A DNA stretch of 43,041 nucleotides from Rhodoferax sp. (GCA_016790475.1 JAEUOX010000190.1:1-43041), one strand, 5' to 3'. Counted from the stretch's first letter, positions 1-9,202 are shown. Numbers and translations are program-made. The notes: generated by a model from the sequence alone, not told the origin.

Positions 1-1107
1 CTGCAGATCCTCGCAGGCTTGCCAGAAGCCGCGCGTGGGCCGCGGTGCACTGGAGAACTTGGCCTCGAAAGCGATGCGTCGGTCGCCCCAGCTGACCACC
101 ACATCCAGCTCGGCGCCGGCCGCAGTGCGGTAGAAGCTCACCTCGGACCCTGCGGGCGCGCAGGCGATGACATGCTCCACGACCAGACCCTCCCAGCTGG
201 CACCGACCATCGGATGGCCCTGCAATTCGTGCACGGTTCCGAGGTTGAGCAATGCATGCAGCAGACCGCTGTCACGCACATAGACTTTGGGAGCCTTGAC
301 CAGACGCTTGCCCAGGTTGGCGTGCAGCGGCATCAGCCGGCGCAGCATCATCGCATCGACGAACAGGTCCAGGTAGCGAGCGATCGTGGTATGCGCCACG
401 CCACCGAGGGCCTGCCCGATCTGTGACGCGTTGAAGAGTTGCCCATGGGTGTGCGCCAGCATTCTCCAGACGCGATGCAGTGTCGTTGCAGGAATCGTCA
501 CACCCAAGGTGGGCAGGTCGCGCTGCAGAAAGGACTGGATCATGTCCAGGCGCCATTGCAAGGACTGCGTATCCGACAACGCGTTGTAGCTCAGCGGAAA
601 GCCGCCCCGCAGCAGCAGCCTTTGCAGGATCAGCAGGCGCTCCGCGTGCGTGCCGACCGGCGACAGCGGGGGCAGAAGTTCATGGGCCAGCAATGGCGGC
701 AGTTCCAGATAGCTGACGCGCCCGGCCAGCGACTCCGCACGCTGCAACAGAAGCTTGCCTGACGCGGAGCCCAACAACAGGAAACGCCCGGGTCGACGGT
801 AGGCATCGATCTCCGGGCGCAAGGCCTCGAACACGTTCGGCATGGTCTGGACCTCGTCGAGTACCACCAGACGATCCCGGTGCATCGACAGAAAGGTTTC
901 CGGGTCCTGCAGGCGGGCTCGGTCGGATGGACGCTCCAGATCCAGCACGACCGCCGATGGAAGCCGCGCGGCGATGCTGCGAGCCAACGTCGTCTTGCCA
1001 ACCTGCCGCGGCCCCAGCAGCACGACACCCGGGTAGTAGCCCAGACGTCCCAGAACTTCGGCCTCAAGCCTGCGCTCGATGACGGAAGCATTCTCAGGAC
1101 TGATCAT
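1..1107 (-). CDS. ATP-binding protein, AAA/DUF4143 family (3' end outside window)
   Basis: The frame is open from an ATG at 1107 to the window edge, giving 369 residues without a stop, so the C-terminus is missing. Seen: a P-loop GPRQVGKT at residues 32-39, a Walker B-like VVLDEVQ at 81-87, a sensor-like LLLGSASGKLL around 110-120, and a late segment with ELDVVV followed by FEAKF that resembles the PD-(D/E)xK-like fold of DUF4143. This architecture is that of the widespread AAA+ plus DUF4143 proteins, which are often accessory genes of unclear role, sometimes with an autoregulatory operator. The next gene downstream is not visible. An AAGG abuts the ATG directly, so the start is uncertain. 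Family confident, function unknown. Confidence 0.85.
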   Translation of the reverse strand, partial: MISPENASVIERRLEAEVLGRLGYYPGVVLLGPRQVGKTTLARSIAARLPSAVVLDLERPSDRARLQDPETFLSMHRDRLVVLDEVQTMPNVFEALRPEIDAYRRPGRFLLLGSASGKLLLQRAESLAGRVSYLELPPLLAHELLPPLSPVGTHAERLLILQRLLLRGGFPLSYNALSDTQSLQWRLDMIQSFLQRDLPTLGVTIPATTLHRVWRMLAHTHGQLFNASQIGQALGGVAHTTIARYLDLFVDAMMLRRLMPLHANLGKRLVKAPKVYVRDSGLLHALLNLGTVHELQGHPMVGASWEGLVVEHVIACAPAGSEVSFYRTAAGAELDVVVSWGDRRIAFEAKFSSAPRPTRGFWQACEDLQ

Positions 1108-1117
1108 CCTTGCATTT

Positions 1118-1134
1118 TGAGCGGTTATCGCTCA
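1118..1134. promoter_or_regulatory. Perfect inverted repeat upstream of the DUF4143 ATPase
   Basis: TGAGCG, a 5-nt spacer (gttat), then CGCTCA form a perfect 6-bp inverted repeat starting 11 nt upstream of the ATPase start. On the minus strand it contains GATAAC, a weak -10 candidate, so a dimeric repressor bound here could block transcription. No matching -35 was found. The operator role is inferred. Confidence 0.4.
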
Positions 1135-1191
1135 GTTTGCAAGGTTAAATTCGCGAACCTCAGCTCCCCGGGCTGCCATGCCGAAGTCCCC

Positions 1192-2685
1192 TCACGGCCA
1201 GACCGTCTCCGCCTCCAGCGGGTACAGCGGCACGCGCCGGTGCCGGTAGGTGAAGGTGCTCAGGTCCGCGGTCGTCACGCCCGGGCTGCCGACCCAGATC
1301 AGTTCACTGGCGATCGGCTCCATCGCCGGGCGGGGCGAGTGCACGCCCTTGGCCACGATGATTTTCATGCGCGTGGGCTCGATGCCCAGCGCGCGGAACT
1401 GCTGCAGGCTCGACGAGCCGGCGCTGCGCGAGGTCAGCACCAGCGTCAGGCCGTCGTCGGTGCGCAGCGCGCAGCTCGGCCCGTCGTTGAAGAAGCGGAA
1501 GCCCCCGTGCGTCGGCCCGGTCTCCTCGTAGCAGCCGTCACTCAGCGCGGTGACGGTGGCCTGCACCGGGAACGGCGCGCCGTGCATTCCGTCGCTCTTG
1601 CCACCCACTGCAGCCTCGATGCGTCCGCCGACGCCGGCCGCCTGGGCCTGTGCCACGACCTGCGGGTCGCACACCGCCTGCAGCAGGCCGGTGCAGGCGC
1701 CCAGCCGGCGCGCGGCATGCAGGATGTGCGTGGAGTCGCCCGGGCTGCCGCCGCCGACGTTGTCGCCCACATCGAACAGCACCACCGGCCCGTGCAGCGC
1801 GGCCTGCGCGCGCTGCAGCGCCTGCTCGATGCGCGGGGCGGTCTGGTTCAGCGCCTCACGCAGATGCCAGGCCTCCAGCGCCAGCGTGCCGGCGACCTCA
1901 CGCGCCAGCGCCGGGTTGTTGTCGGTGATCGCGATGAAGGACATGCCCATCTCGGCCACGTCGGCGTAGGGGTAGCCCTCGACCACGCTGACCGACAGCA
2001 CGCCAGGCCGGCGGGCCTGCGCATCGGCCACGCGCAGCAGGTCCTTCATCGGCGCGTCGTCGGTGCCCTGGCACAGGATGTTGACCAGCAGCGGCGGCAT
2101 CTCCAGCGCGCTGGTCGGGCGGATCTCGCCGCGCACCGTGCGCAGCACCAGCTGCGCGCAGTGGCGGGCCTGCGCGTACGCGTCAATGTGCGGGTTCGTC
2201 TGGTAGACGGTGACGATGTCGGCGTTCTCCACCAACTGCGGCGCGATGTTGGCGTGCATGTCCAGCGCCACGCCGATCGGCACCTTGGGGCCGACGAGTT
2301 CGCGCACGCGGCGTACCAGCTCGCCGTCGGCATCCGGGAAGGTCTCGGACACGGCGGCGCCGTGCAGCGGCAGCAGCACCGCGTCCCAGGGGCCGTGGTC
2401 GCGCAGCGCGGCCAGGATGCGCCCGAAGATGAACTCGGTCGCCTCGGCGGTGATCGCGCCCATCGGCATCAGCCGCGTGAAGAACAGCGGCACCAGCGTC
2501 ACGTCCGGCTGGGCCTCGGCCTCTGCGAAGAAGCCGGCCAGCGTGGACTGCGAGCTGGCGTACTCGGCGCGGATCGCCTGCGCGTCCTCCAGGATGCCGG
2601 AGCGGCGCCACAGGTCCAGGCTGGCGGGAATCGCGGAGAAGGTGTTGGATTCGTGCTGGTAGCCGGCGGTGGCAATGCGGATCAT
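1192..2685 (-). CDS. M81 family metallopeptidase (MlrC/microcystinase C-like)
   Basis: This 497-residue protein has the hallmarks of the M81/MlrC family: GYQHESNTF at residues 8-16, an LPLHGA motif, a DMHAN motif and GDNVGGGSPGDST in the C-terminal half. MlrC cleaves linearised microcystin and short peptides in Sphingomonas; most homologues have unknown substrates and lie beside peptide ABC importers, as here. The frame stays open far upstream, but the ATG at 2685 is preferred because the protein then begins MIRIATAGYQHES as family members do, and a GGAG lies about 10 nt upstream. It is divergent from the importer at 2886, suggesting a shared regulatory region. A cytoplasmic peptidase acting on imported peptides is inferred; the substrate is unknown. 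Confidence 0.88.
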   Translation of the reverse strand: MIRIATAGYQHESNTFSAIPASLDLWRRSGILEDAQAIRAEYASSQSTLAGFFAEAEAQPDVTLVPLFFTRLMPMGAITAEATEFIFGRILAALRDHGPWDAVLLPLHGAAVSETFPDADGELVRRVRELVGPKVPIGVALDMHANIAPQLVENADIVTVYQTNPHIDAYAQARHCAQLVLRTVRGEIRPTSALEMPPLLVNILCQGTDDAPMKDLLRVADAQARRPGVLSVSVVEGYPYADVAEMGMSFIAITDNNPALAREVAGTLALEAWHLREALNQTAPRIEQALQRAQAALHGPVVLFDVGDNVGGGSPGDSTHILHAARRLGACTGLLQAVCDPQVVAQAQAAGVGGRIEAAVGGKSDGMHGAPFPVQATVTALSDGCYEETGPTHGGFRFFNDGPSCALRTDDGLTLVLTSRSAGSSSLQQFRALGIEPTRMKIIVAKGVHSPRPAMEPIASELIWVGSPGVTTADLSTFTYRHRRVPLYPLEAETVWP

Positions 2686-2885
2686 CGGGGGGTCTCCGGG
2701 GGTGCGGACAGGACAGGGCTGCTGCATTGTGCGTGGACGCAGGCCGCTTGGCGCGCGGGCCTTCGGCGACGAACGCCCAGCGCCGTTTCGCTCGGTGAAA
2801 CGCGCGGCGCCCCGGTGGCGGCCGGTGCCGTGACTATCATGGAAATGACCCCGCCACCCCTCTCCCCCACTACCGAGGACGCTCC

Positions 2886-4493
2886 ATGGCACCCACACCC
2901 GATCCGGATCTGCATCCCCTGCTGGACGACACGCTGGCGTCGGAAGGCGCCCACGGCCTGCCCCGGCGCAGCCTGCTGCAACTGCTGATGGCCGGCGGCG
3001 CGCTGGCCGGGCTGAGCCCGCAGGCACTGGCCCAGGCCGGCGCACCGAAGCGGGGCGGCACGCTGACGATCGGCGCCGACGCCGACCCGATCGGCCTGGA
3101 CCCGGTCACGCTGACAGCCTTCTCGTCCTACGACTTCACGGCGCTGCTCTACAGCGGCCTGCTGCGCTGGAACGCCGAGATGAAGATCGAGCCGGACCTG
3201 GCCACCGGCTTCCTGACGCCGAACGAGACCACCTACATCTTCCGGCTGCGTCAGGGCGTCAAGTTCCACAACGGCCAGCCGTTCAGCGCCGAGGACGTCA
3301 AGCACACCTTCGACCGCATCCTGGACCCGGCCAGCGCCAGCCCGAGCGCGGTGCTGTTCGCCGGCATCAAGGCGGTGACGGTGATCGACACCCACACCGT
3401 GAAGTTCGAGCTCAAGGCGCCCAGCGCGACCTTCCTGAGCTACATGGCGACCAACCCGAACGGCGTGATCGTGCCCAAGGGCGTGACCGACCTCAAGACC
3501 AAGCCGGTGGGCACCGGGCCCTTCGTGTTCGAGTCCTACGAGCCGAACCAGCAGTTCACGCTGAAGGCGAATCCGAACTACTACGAGGACAAGCAGCCCT
3601 ATCTGGGCACGGTGGTGTTCAAGTTCTTCAAGGACCAGGCCTCGATCACGTCGGCGCTGCGCTCCAAGGCGATCGACATGACCTGGTTCAAGGACCCGAA
3701 GGTGTCGGCGCAGATCGTCAAGACCTCGCCCGACCTGGTGTCGGCGCCGGGCAAGACCTCGCGCACCTTCCCGGTCTGGCTGAACCTGAAGGCCAAGCCC
3801 TTCAACGACGTGCGGGTGCGCCGCGCGATCAGCCTGGCGACCGACCGCCGCGCCTGCCTGCAGACGGTGCTGGGCGGCTCCGGCAAGGTCGGCGCGATGG
3901 TGCCCGAGAGCCAGGTCGGCGGTTATGACGGCGTGAGCCCGCTGCCCTACTACAAGACCGATGTCGCCGCGGCGAAGAAGCTGCTGGCCGAGGCGGGGTA
4001 TGCCAACGGGCTGGACGTCGGCGACTACATCGTCGTCGCCGCGAACGCGCTCGACGTGCAGTGCGCACAGGTGCTGCAGCAGCAGTGGGCGGCGGCCGGC
4101 ATCAAGGTCAACATCAAGCCGATGGAGACCGCGCCGCTGATCGCGCTGTGGCTCAAGGGCGAGTACACGATGATGTCGATCGCGCTGAGCTGGAGCCCCG
4201 ACCCGGATGCGATCGTCTCGCGGCTGCTGTCCACCGGCTCGCAGGGCAAGGGCATCGGCATGGCCGACACCCAGCTCGACAAGATGATCGAGGACGCCCG
4301 CACGATCCTGGACAACACCCAGCGCGCCAAGGCCTACCAGCAGATCCAGAAGCACGTCGCCGAGCAGGCCTACATGCTGCAGATCTACCAGTACCCGCTG
4401 CGCTGGGAGGCCTGGTGGAAGTATGTGAAGGGCTATGTGGCGCTGGCCGCGAACATCCGCACCTTCGTGCGCACGACCTGGATCGACAAGTAG
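2886..4493 (+). CDS. ABC transporter substrate-binding protein, peptide/nickel family 5
   Basis: This 535-residue extracytoplasmic solute-binding protein is of the DppA/OppA type (SBP_bac_5). A long N-terminal region precedes a twin-arginine-like motif RRSLLQLL at residues 27-34 and a hydrophobic stretch ending ALA-QA near residue 49, so Tat export is likely. Family features include the N-terminal pattern GGTLTIG.DADP.GLDP, LRQGVKFHNGQPF with EDVKHTFDR, and GTGPFVFESY. It starts the importer operon; GAGGA lies 9 nt before the ATG. The first permease follows after 39 bp. Close relatives bind di- or oligopeptides, glutathione, opines or nickel, so the ligand cannot be named. The adjacent M81 peptidase favours a peptide or peptide-like ligand. 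Confidence 0.9.
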   Translation: MAPTPDPDLHPLLDDTLASEGAHGLPRRSLLQLLMAGGALAGLSPQALAQAGAPKRGGTLTIGADADPIGLDPVTLTAFSSYDFTALLYSGLLRWNAEMKIEPDLATGFLTPNETTYIFRLRQGVKFHNGQPFSAEDVKHTFDRILDPASASPSAVLFAGIKAVTVIDTHTVKFELKAPSATFLSYMATNPNGVIVPKGVTDLKTKPVGTGPFVFESYEPNQQFTLKANPNYYEDKQPYLGTVVFKFFKDQASITSALRSKAIDMTWFKDPKVSAQIVKTSPDLVSAPGKTSRTFPVWLNLKAKPFNDVRVRRAISLATDRRACLQTVLGGSGKVGAMVPESQVGGYDGVSPLPYYKTDVAAAKKLLAEAGYANGLDVGDYIVVAANALDVQCAQVLQQQWAAAGIKVNIKPMETAPLIALWLKGEYTMMSIALSWSPDPDAIVSRLLSTGSQGKGIGMADTQLDKMIEDARTILDNTQRAKAYQQIQKHVAEQAYMLQIYQYPLRWEAWWKYVKGYVALAANIRTFVRTTWIDK

Positions 4494-4532
4494 CCGGATG
4501 GCGCGCCAGCCTGGCCCCGGCGGGGCGCGGAC

Positions 4533-5477
4533 ATGACGCGCGTGGTACTGGTACGCCTGGCCTGGATGCTGCCCATCCTGCTGGGCGTGTCGGTGGTGGC
4601 CTTCGTGCTGATGCGGGCGCTGCCGGGCGACTTCGCGCAGGCCTCGGCCGGCACCACCGAGCTGTCGGGGGATGCGCTCGACACGATCCGCCGCGGCCTG
4701 GGGCTGGACCGCCCGGTCTGGGAGCAGTACCTGCGCTGGCTCGGCCGGCTGCTGACCGGGGATTTCGGCAATTCCTTCGTGACGCACAAGCCGGTGCTCG
4801 GCGAGTTGCTGCCGCGCCTGGCGGTGACCGCCGAGCTGACGCTGATCGCCGGCACGATGGCGATGGTGATGGGCGCGGGCAGCGGCCTGCTGTCGGCCCG
4901 GCTGCGCGGGCGCACCGACTGGGTCGTGCGCGGCCTGAACGGGCTGATGCTGGCGGTGCCCAACTTCGTCGTCGCGACGCTGATCGTGCTGCTGGCCGGG
5001 CTGTATTTCCCGGAGGTCGGCATCTTCAACTACACGCCCTTCTTCACCGACCCGCTGGGCAACCTGACCAGCCTGCTTCTGCCGGCCTTCGCGCTGGCGC
5101 TGGCGGTGTCGGTCACGATCTCGGAGAACACCCGCGCTGCGGTGCTGGAGGTCTCCAGCCAGGACTTCGTCATGGTGGCCCGGGCCAAGGGCCTGCCGGC
5201 GCGCACCATCCTGCTGCAGTACCTGGTGCGCAATGCGCTGACGCCGGTGATCACCGTGACCGGGCTGCAGCTGGCCTCGCTGCTGGGCGGCAGCATCCTG
5301 ATCGAGACGATCTTCACGATTCCCGGCATGGGGCAGTACCTGTTCGACTCCATCAGCAACCGCGACTACCCGGTGATCCAGGCGATCGTGCTGGTGGCCG
5401 CCACCATCGTGCTGCTGATGAACGTGCTGGTCGACATCGCCTATGCGCGCGTGGATGCGCGGGTGTCCTATGACTGA
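4533..5477 (+). CDS. ABC transporter permease, DppB-like
   Basis: This 314-residue inner-membrane permease has an N-terminal membrane segment (RLAWMLPILLGVSVVAFVL) followed by the short periplasmic region ending in the LLTGDFGNSF-type motif usual in DppB/OppB proteins. Several further membrane helices follow, then the EAA-type coupling loop around AKGLPARTILLQYLVRNAL that docks on the ATPases. Length and order match the first permease of a peptide-type importer. Its stop overlaps the start of the second permease by 8 nt, implying coupled translation. The ATG at 4533 is the first plausible start after the binding-protein stop. Confidence 0.92.
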   Translation: MTRVVLVRLAWMLPILLGVSVVAFVLMRALPGDFAQASAGTTELSGDALDTIRRGLGLDRPVWEQYLRWLGRLLTGDFGNSFVTHKPVLGELLPRLAVTAELTLIAGTMAMVMGAGSGLLSARLRGRTDWVVRGLNGLMLAVPNFVVATLIVLLAGLYFPEVGIFNYTPFFTDPLGNLTSLLLPAFALALAVSVTISENTRAAVLEVSSQDFVMVARAKGLPARTILLQYLVRNALTPVITVTGLQLASLLGGSILIETIFTIPGMGQYLFDSISNRDYPVIQAIVLVAATIVLLMNVLVDIAYARVDARVSYD

Positions 5478-6297
5478 GGCCGCGCGCAGGCGCCCGCGCG
5501 GCCGGCTGCTGCTGGCCACCGGCCTGCTGATGCTGGCGACGATGCTGCTGGTGACGATCTTCGGCCCGCTGATCGCGCCCTACGGCGCGGCCACCACCTC
5601 GCCGGACTCGCTGGCCGGCCCGAGCGCCGCGCACTGGCTGGGCACCGACTCGATCGGGCGCGACGTGCTCAGCCGGCTGATCATCGGCGGGCGCACGACG
5701 CTGCTGATCACCTTCGTCGCGGTGTCGATCGCGGTGGCAGCCGGGCTGGTGCTGGGGCTGCTGTCGGGGTACGTCGGCGGGCTGGTGGACGAGCTGATCA
5801 TGCGCACGCTGGATGTGGTCTTCGCGTTTCCAGTGTTCCTGCTGGCGATCGCGGTGGTGGCCGCGCTCGGGCCGACCGTGCCCAACCTGATCCTGACGAT
5901 CGCAATCGTCTACACGCCGACGCTGGCGCGCGTCGTGCGCGGGCCGGTGCTCAGCGTCAAGCGCTGGGACCATGTCGAGGCGGCGCGCAGTGTGGGTGTC
6001 GGTGAATTCGCAATCGCGACGCGCCATGTGCTGCCGATGGTGATCTCGCCGATCCTGGTGCAGACCAGCCTGACGCTGGCGAACACGATCTTCACGGTCA
6101 CCGCGCTGTCCTTCCTGGGGATCGGGCCGCCGCCGCCGGACCCGAACTGGGGTGGCATGCTGTCGGAGGCGCGCCAGTTCATGGAGCTCGCGCCGCTGAC
6201 CGTGATCGGTCCGGCGGCCGCGATCGTGTTCGCGACGATGACCTTCATCGTGCTGGCCAACGGCCTGCGCGAGCTGCTCGACGTGGGGAGCCGCTGA
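5470..6297 (+). CDS. ABC transporter permease, DppC-like
   Basis: This 275-residue second permease of the peptide-type importer has the short basic N-terminus, first helix and GTDSIGRDVLSRLI.GGRTTL motif typical of DppC/OppC. A central permease domain follows with a coupling loop around ARSVGVGEFAIATRHVLP and a C-terminal PDPNWGGML motif. An in-frame start 27 nt upstream exists, but the ATG at 5470 is chosen because it gives the usual 8-nt overlap with the preceding stop and the expected basic N-terminus. Its TGA shares a base with the ATG of the first ATPase gene (TGATG at 6295-6299). Confidence 0.92.
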   Translation: MTEAARRRPRGRLLLATGLLMLATMLLVTIFGPLIAPYGAATTSPDSLAGPSAAHWLGTDSIGRDVLSRLIIGGRTTLLITFVAVSIAVAAGLVLGLLSGYVGGLVDELIMRTLDVVFAFPVFLLAIAVVAALGPTVPNLILTIAIVYTPTLARVVRGPVLSVKRWDHVEAARSVGVGEFAIATRHVLPMVISPILVQTSLTLANTIFTVTALSFLGIGPPPPDPNWGGMLSEARQFMELAPLTVIGPAAAIVFATMTFIVLANGLRELLDVGSR

Positions 6298-7115
6298 TGG
6301 CCGACGCCGACACGCTGCTGCAGGTCCGCGATCTCCGCGCCAGCTTCACGCGCGAGGGGCGCACGTCGCAGGTGGTGCGCGGCATCGGGTTCGACATCGC
6401 GCCCGGCGAGGCGGTCGGCTTCGTCGGCGAATCCGGCAGCGGCAAGAGCGTGACCGCCCGCGCGCTGATGCGCCTGGCGCCGGAGGGCTCCTCGCTGCAG
6501 CTGGCCGGCAGCATCCGCTACCGCGGCCAGGAGCTTCTGGGCCTGCCGGAGGCGCAGATGCGCGACATCCGGGGGCGGCGCATCGCGATGGTGTTCCAGG
6601 ATCCGATGTCCTCGCTGAACCCGGTGCTCAGCGTCGGTGCGCAGATCGACGACATGCTGCGCCGGCACACCGGCGCCTCGGCGCAGGCCGCACGGCGGCG
6701 CACGGTCGAGCTGCTCGGGCTGGTGGGTATCCGCGATGCGCAGCGCCGGGTCGACGACTATCCGCACCAGTTCTCCGGCGGCATGCGCCAGCGGGTCATG
6801 ATCGCGATGGCGGTGTCCTGCGCACCCGACCTGCTGATCGCCGACGAACCCACGACCGCGCTCGACGTGACGGTGCAGGCGCAGATCCTGCGGCTGCTGC
6901 TGCGCCTGCGCCGGGAGCTGGGCATGGCGCTGCTGCTGATCACGCACGACTTCGGCGTGATCGCCGGCATGGTGGAGCGGGTGCATGTGATGCTGGAGGG
7001 CGCGATCGTCGAGTCCGGCCCGATCGACGGGATCTTTGCCGACCCGCAGCATGCCTACACCCGTGCGCTGCTGGACGCGGTGCCGCGGCTGGACCGCGCC
7101 GGGAGGCCGGCATGA
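6297..7115 (+). CDS. ABC transporter ATP-binding protein, DppD-like
   Basis: This 272-residue nucleotide-binding subunit shows Walker A GESGSGKS, the signature FSGGMRQR, Walker [13 protein letters not shown] and an H-loop THDFG, so it should be catalytically competent. DppD/OppD proteins usually run to about 320-340 residues with a C-terminal oligo_HPY tail carrying cysteines; this one stops soon after [14 protein letters not shown] and lacks that tail. It begins inside the previous stop (TGATG) and ends in an ATGA overlap with the next ATPase gene, so all importer subunits are probably made from one message. Confidence 0.9.
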   Translation: MADADTLLQVRDLRASFTREGRTSQVVRGIGFDIAPGEAVGFVGESGSGKSVTARALMRLAPEGSSLQLAGSIRYRGQELLGLPEAQMRDIRGRRIAMVFQDPMSSLNPVLSVGAQIDDMLRRHTGASAQAARRRTVELLGLVGIRDAQRRVDDYPHQFSGGMRQRVMIAMAVSCAPDLLIADEPTTALDVTVQAQILRLLLRLRRELGMALLLITHDFGVIAGMVERVHVMLEGAIVESGPIDGIFADPQHAYTRALLDAVPRLDRAGRPA

Positions 7116-8125
7116 CGACCGCCGCGCCGCTGCTGCGCGTGCAGGACCTGTCGGTGCTGTTCCCGCCGCGCCGCGGCAAGGGGCCGGTGCTGGCGGTGGA
7201 CCGGGTGTCGTTCGAGATCCAGCCGGGCGAGACGCTGGGCCTGGTCGGCGAGTCCGGCTCCGGCAAGACCACGACCGGGCGCGCGATCCTGCAGCTGCAG
7301 GCGGTGCGCAGCGGCTCGGTGCAGCTGCTCGGGCAGGAGCTCACGACGATGCGGCCGGCGGCGCTGCGCGCGATGCGCCGGCACATGCAGTTCGTTCTGC
7401 AGAACCCGTATTCCAGCCTGCATCCGCGCATGACGGTCGGTGCGATCCTGACCGAGCCGCTGCGGGTGCACCGCTCGGTACCGGAGGCGCAGATGCCGCA
7501 GCGCGTGGCCGAACTGCTGCGCCAGGTCGGCATGGACCCGGAGGTCGTGCGGCGCTACCCGCATGAGTTCTCCGGCGGGCAGCGCCAGCGCATCGTCATC
7601 GCGCGTGCGCTGGCGGTGAACCCGGACTTCGTCGTCTGTGACGAGCCGGTGTCGGCGCTGGACGTACGCACGCAGGCGCAGATCGTCGCGCTGCTGCAGT
7701 CGCTGCAGCAGCAGCTGGGGCTGTCCTACCTGTTCATCGCGCACGACCTGGCGATGGTGCGCCATGTCGCGCACCGGGTCGCCGTGATGTTTGCCGGGCA
7801 GATCCTGGAGATCGGTTCGGCACAGCAGGTCTTCGACAGCCCGGCCCACCCCTACACCCGCGCGCTGCTGGACGCGGTGCCGGTGCCCGACCCGGCCGCG
7901 CAGCGCGCGCGCCTGGCGCAGAGCGCGCAGGAGACGGATTTCCATGCACACCGCGACAGCGGTGTGCCCTGCCGCTTCGGCGAAGACCACGGCGCCACCG
8001 GCAGCGCGCACTGGCACTGGCTCGCGCCAGGGCATGGCGTGTCCTGCCGCTTCTGGCCGCCGCAGGACTCAGCGCTGGCCGGTGCGGATGTCGCCGAACA
8101 GCGTGGACAGCCCGCGCGGCTGTGA
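7112..8125 (+). CDS. ABC transporter ATP-binding protein, DppF-like
   Basis: This 337-residue second ATPase of the importer has Walker A GESGSGKT, signature FSGGQRQR, Walker B FVVCDEPVSALD and H-loop AHDLA. A GGGAGG precedes its ATG, which overlaps the previous stop as ATGA. After [16 protein letters not shown] the tail is unusual. In place of the cysteine-rich oligo_HPY segment it has a His/Trp-rich stretch with GVPCRF and GVSCRF. The last 57 nt overlap the 3' end of the oppositely oriented flavin oxidoreductase gene. The ATPase core is secure; the tail may be divergent or recently rearranged. Confidence 0.88.
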   Translation: MTTAAPLLRVQDLSVLFPPRRGKGPVLAVDRVSFEIQPGETLGLVGESGSGKTTTGRAILQLQAVRSGSVQLLGQELTTMRPAALRAMRRHMQFVLQNPYSSLHPRMTVGAILTEPLRVHRSVPEAQMPQRVAELLRQVGMDPEVVRRYPHEFSGGQRQRIVIARALAVNPDFVVCDEPVSALDVRTQAQIVALLQSLQQQLGLSYLFIAHDLAMVRHVAHRVAVMFAGQILEIGSAQQVFDSPAHPYTRALLDAVPVPDPAAQRARLAQSAQETDFHAHRDSGVPCRFGEDHGATGSAHWHWLAPGHGVSCRFWPPQDSALAGADVAEQRGQPARL

Positions 8126-9184
8126 GCGCCAGTACTGCCGCGGCGCCTGGACCTGTGCGCCCAGCGCGGCCGCGGCATGCCAGGGCCAGCGCGGGTCGTA
8201 CAGGATGCCGCGCGCCAGAGCGACCAGATCGGCCTGGCCGCCCTGCACGATCGACTCGGCGTCGTGCGGGTCGGTGATCAGGCCGACGGCCACCGTCGGC
8301 AGGCCGGTCGCGCGGCGGATCGCCTCGGCAAAACCGACCTGGTACTTCGGCCCCAGCGGAATCTTCTGCTGCGGCGACACGCCGCCGCTGGACACATGGA
8401 TGAAGCTGCAGCCACGCTGTTGCAGTGCCTGGGCCAGCACCAGGCTTTGCTCCAGGTCCCAGCCGCCATCGACCCAGTCGGTGGCCGAGATGCGCACACC
8501 CAGCGGGAAGCCGCCGGGCAGCGCGGCGCGCACTGCGTCGAACACCTCCAGCGGAAAGCGCAGGCGGTTCTCCAGCGAGCCGCCGTAGGCGTCGGTGCGC
8601 TGGTTGGCCAGCGGCGACAGGAACTGGTGCAACAGGTAGCCGTGGGCCGCATGCAGCTCGATCAGGTCCAGGCCCAGACGCTGCGCCCGTAGCGCGGTGT
8701 CGACAAAGGCCTGGCGCACCCGCACCAGCCCGGCCGCATCGAGCGCCCGTGGCGCGATCTCCTGCGCGCCATGCGCGCGTGCCGAAGGCGCCTCGGCCAC
8801 CCATCCGGTGGGCGCATCGGGCGGCACTTGTGCGCCGCCGTCCCAGGGCGCCTGGCTGGAGGCCTTGCGGCCGGCATGGGCCAGCTGGATGCCGATCGGC
8901 ATCGGGGAATGCCGGCGCACCGCCGCCAGCACCCGGGCCAGCGCGGCCTCGGTCGCGTCGTCGTACAGGCCCAGGTCGCCGGCCGTGATGCGTCCGATCG
9001 GTTCGACCGCGGTCGCCTCCAGGATCAGCAGGCCGGCGCCGGACAGCGCCAGCTGCCCGAGGTGGATCAGATGCCAGTCGGAGGCCTGGCCATCCTGGGC
9101 GGAGTACTGGCACATCGGCGCGATCACGATGCGGTTGGGCAGCGTCAGCGGGCCGAGGGCATAGGGGGTGAAGAGGGTGCTCAT
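8069..9184 (-). CDS. NADH:flavin oxidoreductase, Old Yellow Enzyme (YqjM/NamA-type)
   Basis: This 371-residue FMN-dependent ene-reductase has a TIM-barrel of full length. Seen: NRIVIAPMCQYS, with Cys25 and Tyr27 matching the redox-sensing Cys and active-site Tyr of the thermophilic-like YqjM class; QLAHAGRK; the HAAHGYLLHQFLSP segment with the paired substrate-binding histidines; and YGGSLENR. Such enzymes reduce activated C=C bonds of enals, enones or nitro compounds with NAD(P)H. It is the last gene of the minus-strand unit that begins at 13709, 18 nt after the alpha/beta hydrolase stop, so it may act on a pathway intermediate or serve detoxification. The physiological substrate is unknown. 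Confidence 0.9.
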   Translation of the reverse strand: MSTLFTPYALGPLTLPNRIVIAPMCQYSAQDGQASDWHLIHLGQLALSGAGLLILEATAVEPIGRITAGDLGLYDDATEAALARVLAAVRRHSPMPIGIQLAHAGRKASSQAPWDGGAQVPPDAPTGWVAEAPSARAHGAQEIAPRALDAAGLVRVRQAFVDTALRAQRLGLDLIELHAAHGYLLHQFLSPLANQRTDAYGGSLENRLRFPLEVFDAVRAALPGGFPLGVRISATDWVDGGWDLEQSLVLAQALQQRGCSFIHVSSGGVSPQQKIPLGPKYQVGFAEAIRRATGLPTVAVGLITDPHDAESIVQGGQADLVALARGILYDPRWPWHAAAALGAQVQAPRQYWRSQPRGLSTLFGDIRTGQR

Positions 9185-9202
9185 GGAAAGTAGCAGGAAG
9201 CG

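Noticed and set aside
1142-1160. AGGTT...AACCT and an overlapping TTCGCGAA near 1150 as a second operator
   Set aside because: The two elements have different symmetry centres and short arms, so chance is a fair explanation.
2686-2885. Search for promoters or an operator in the gap between the divergent M81 and importer genes
   Set aside because: TATCAT-like sequence near 2835 has no supporting -35 and no convincing inverted repeat was seen, so nothing is called.
880-2988. A 702-codon open frame on the plus strand across the ATPase and M81 genes
   Set aside because: It has no family features, spans two convincing genes on the opposite strand, and shows the same Arg/Gln/His-heavy composition as other antisense frames.
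2682-5519. A very long open frame (945 codons) on the minus strand opposite the importer genes
   Set aside because: It is rich in His, Gln and Arg without recognisable domains and mirrors well-supported transporter genes on the other strand; GC-rich third positions make stop codons rare in antisense frames.
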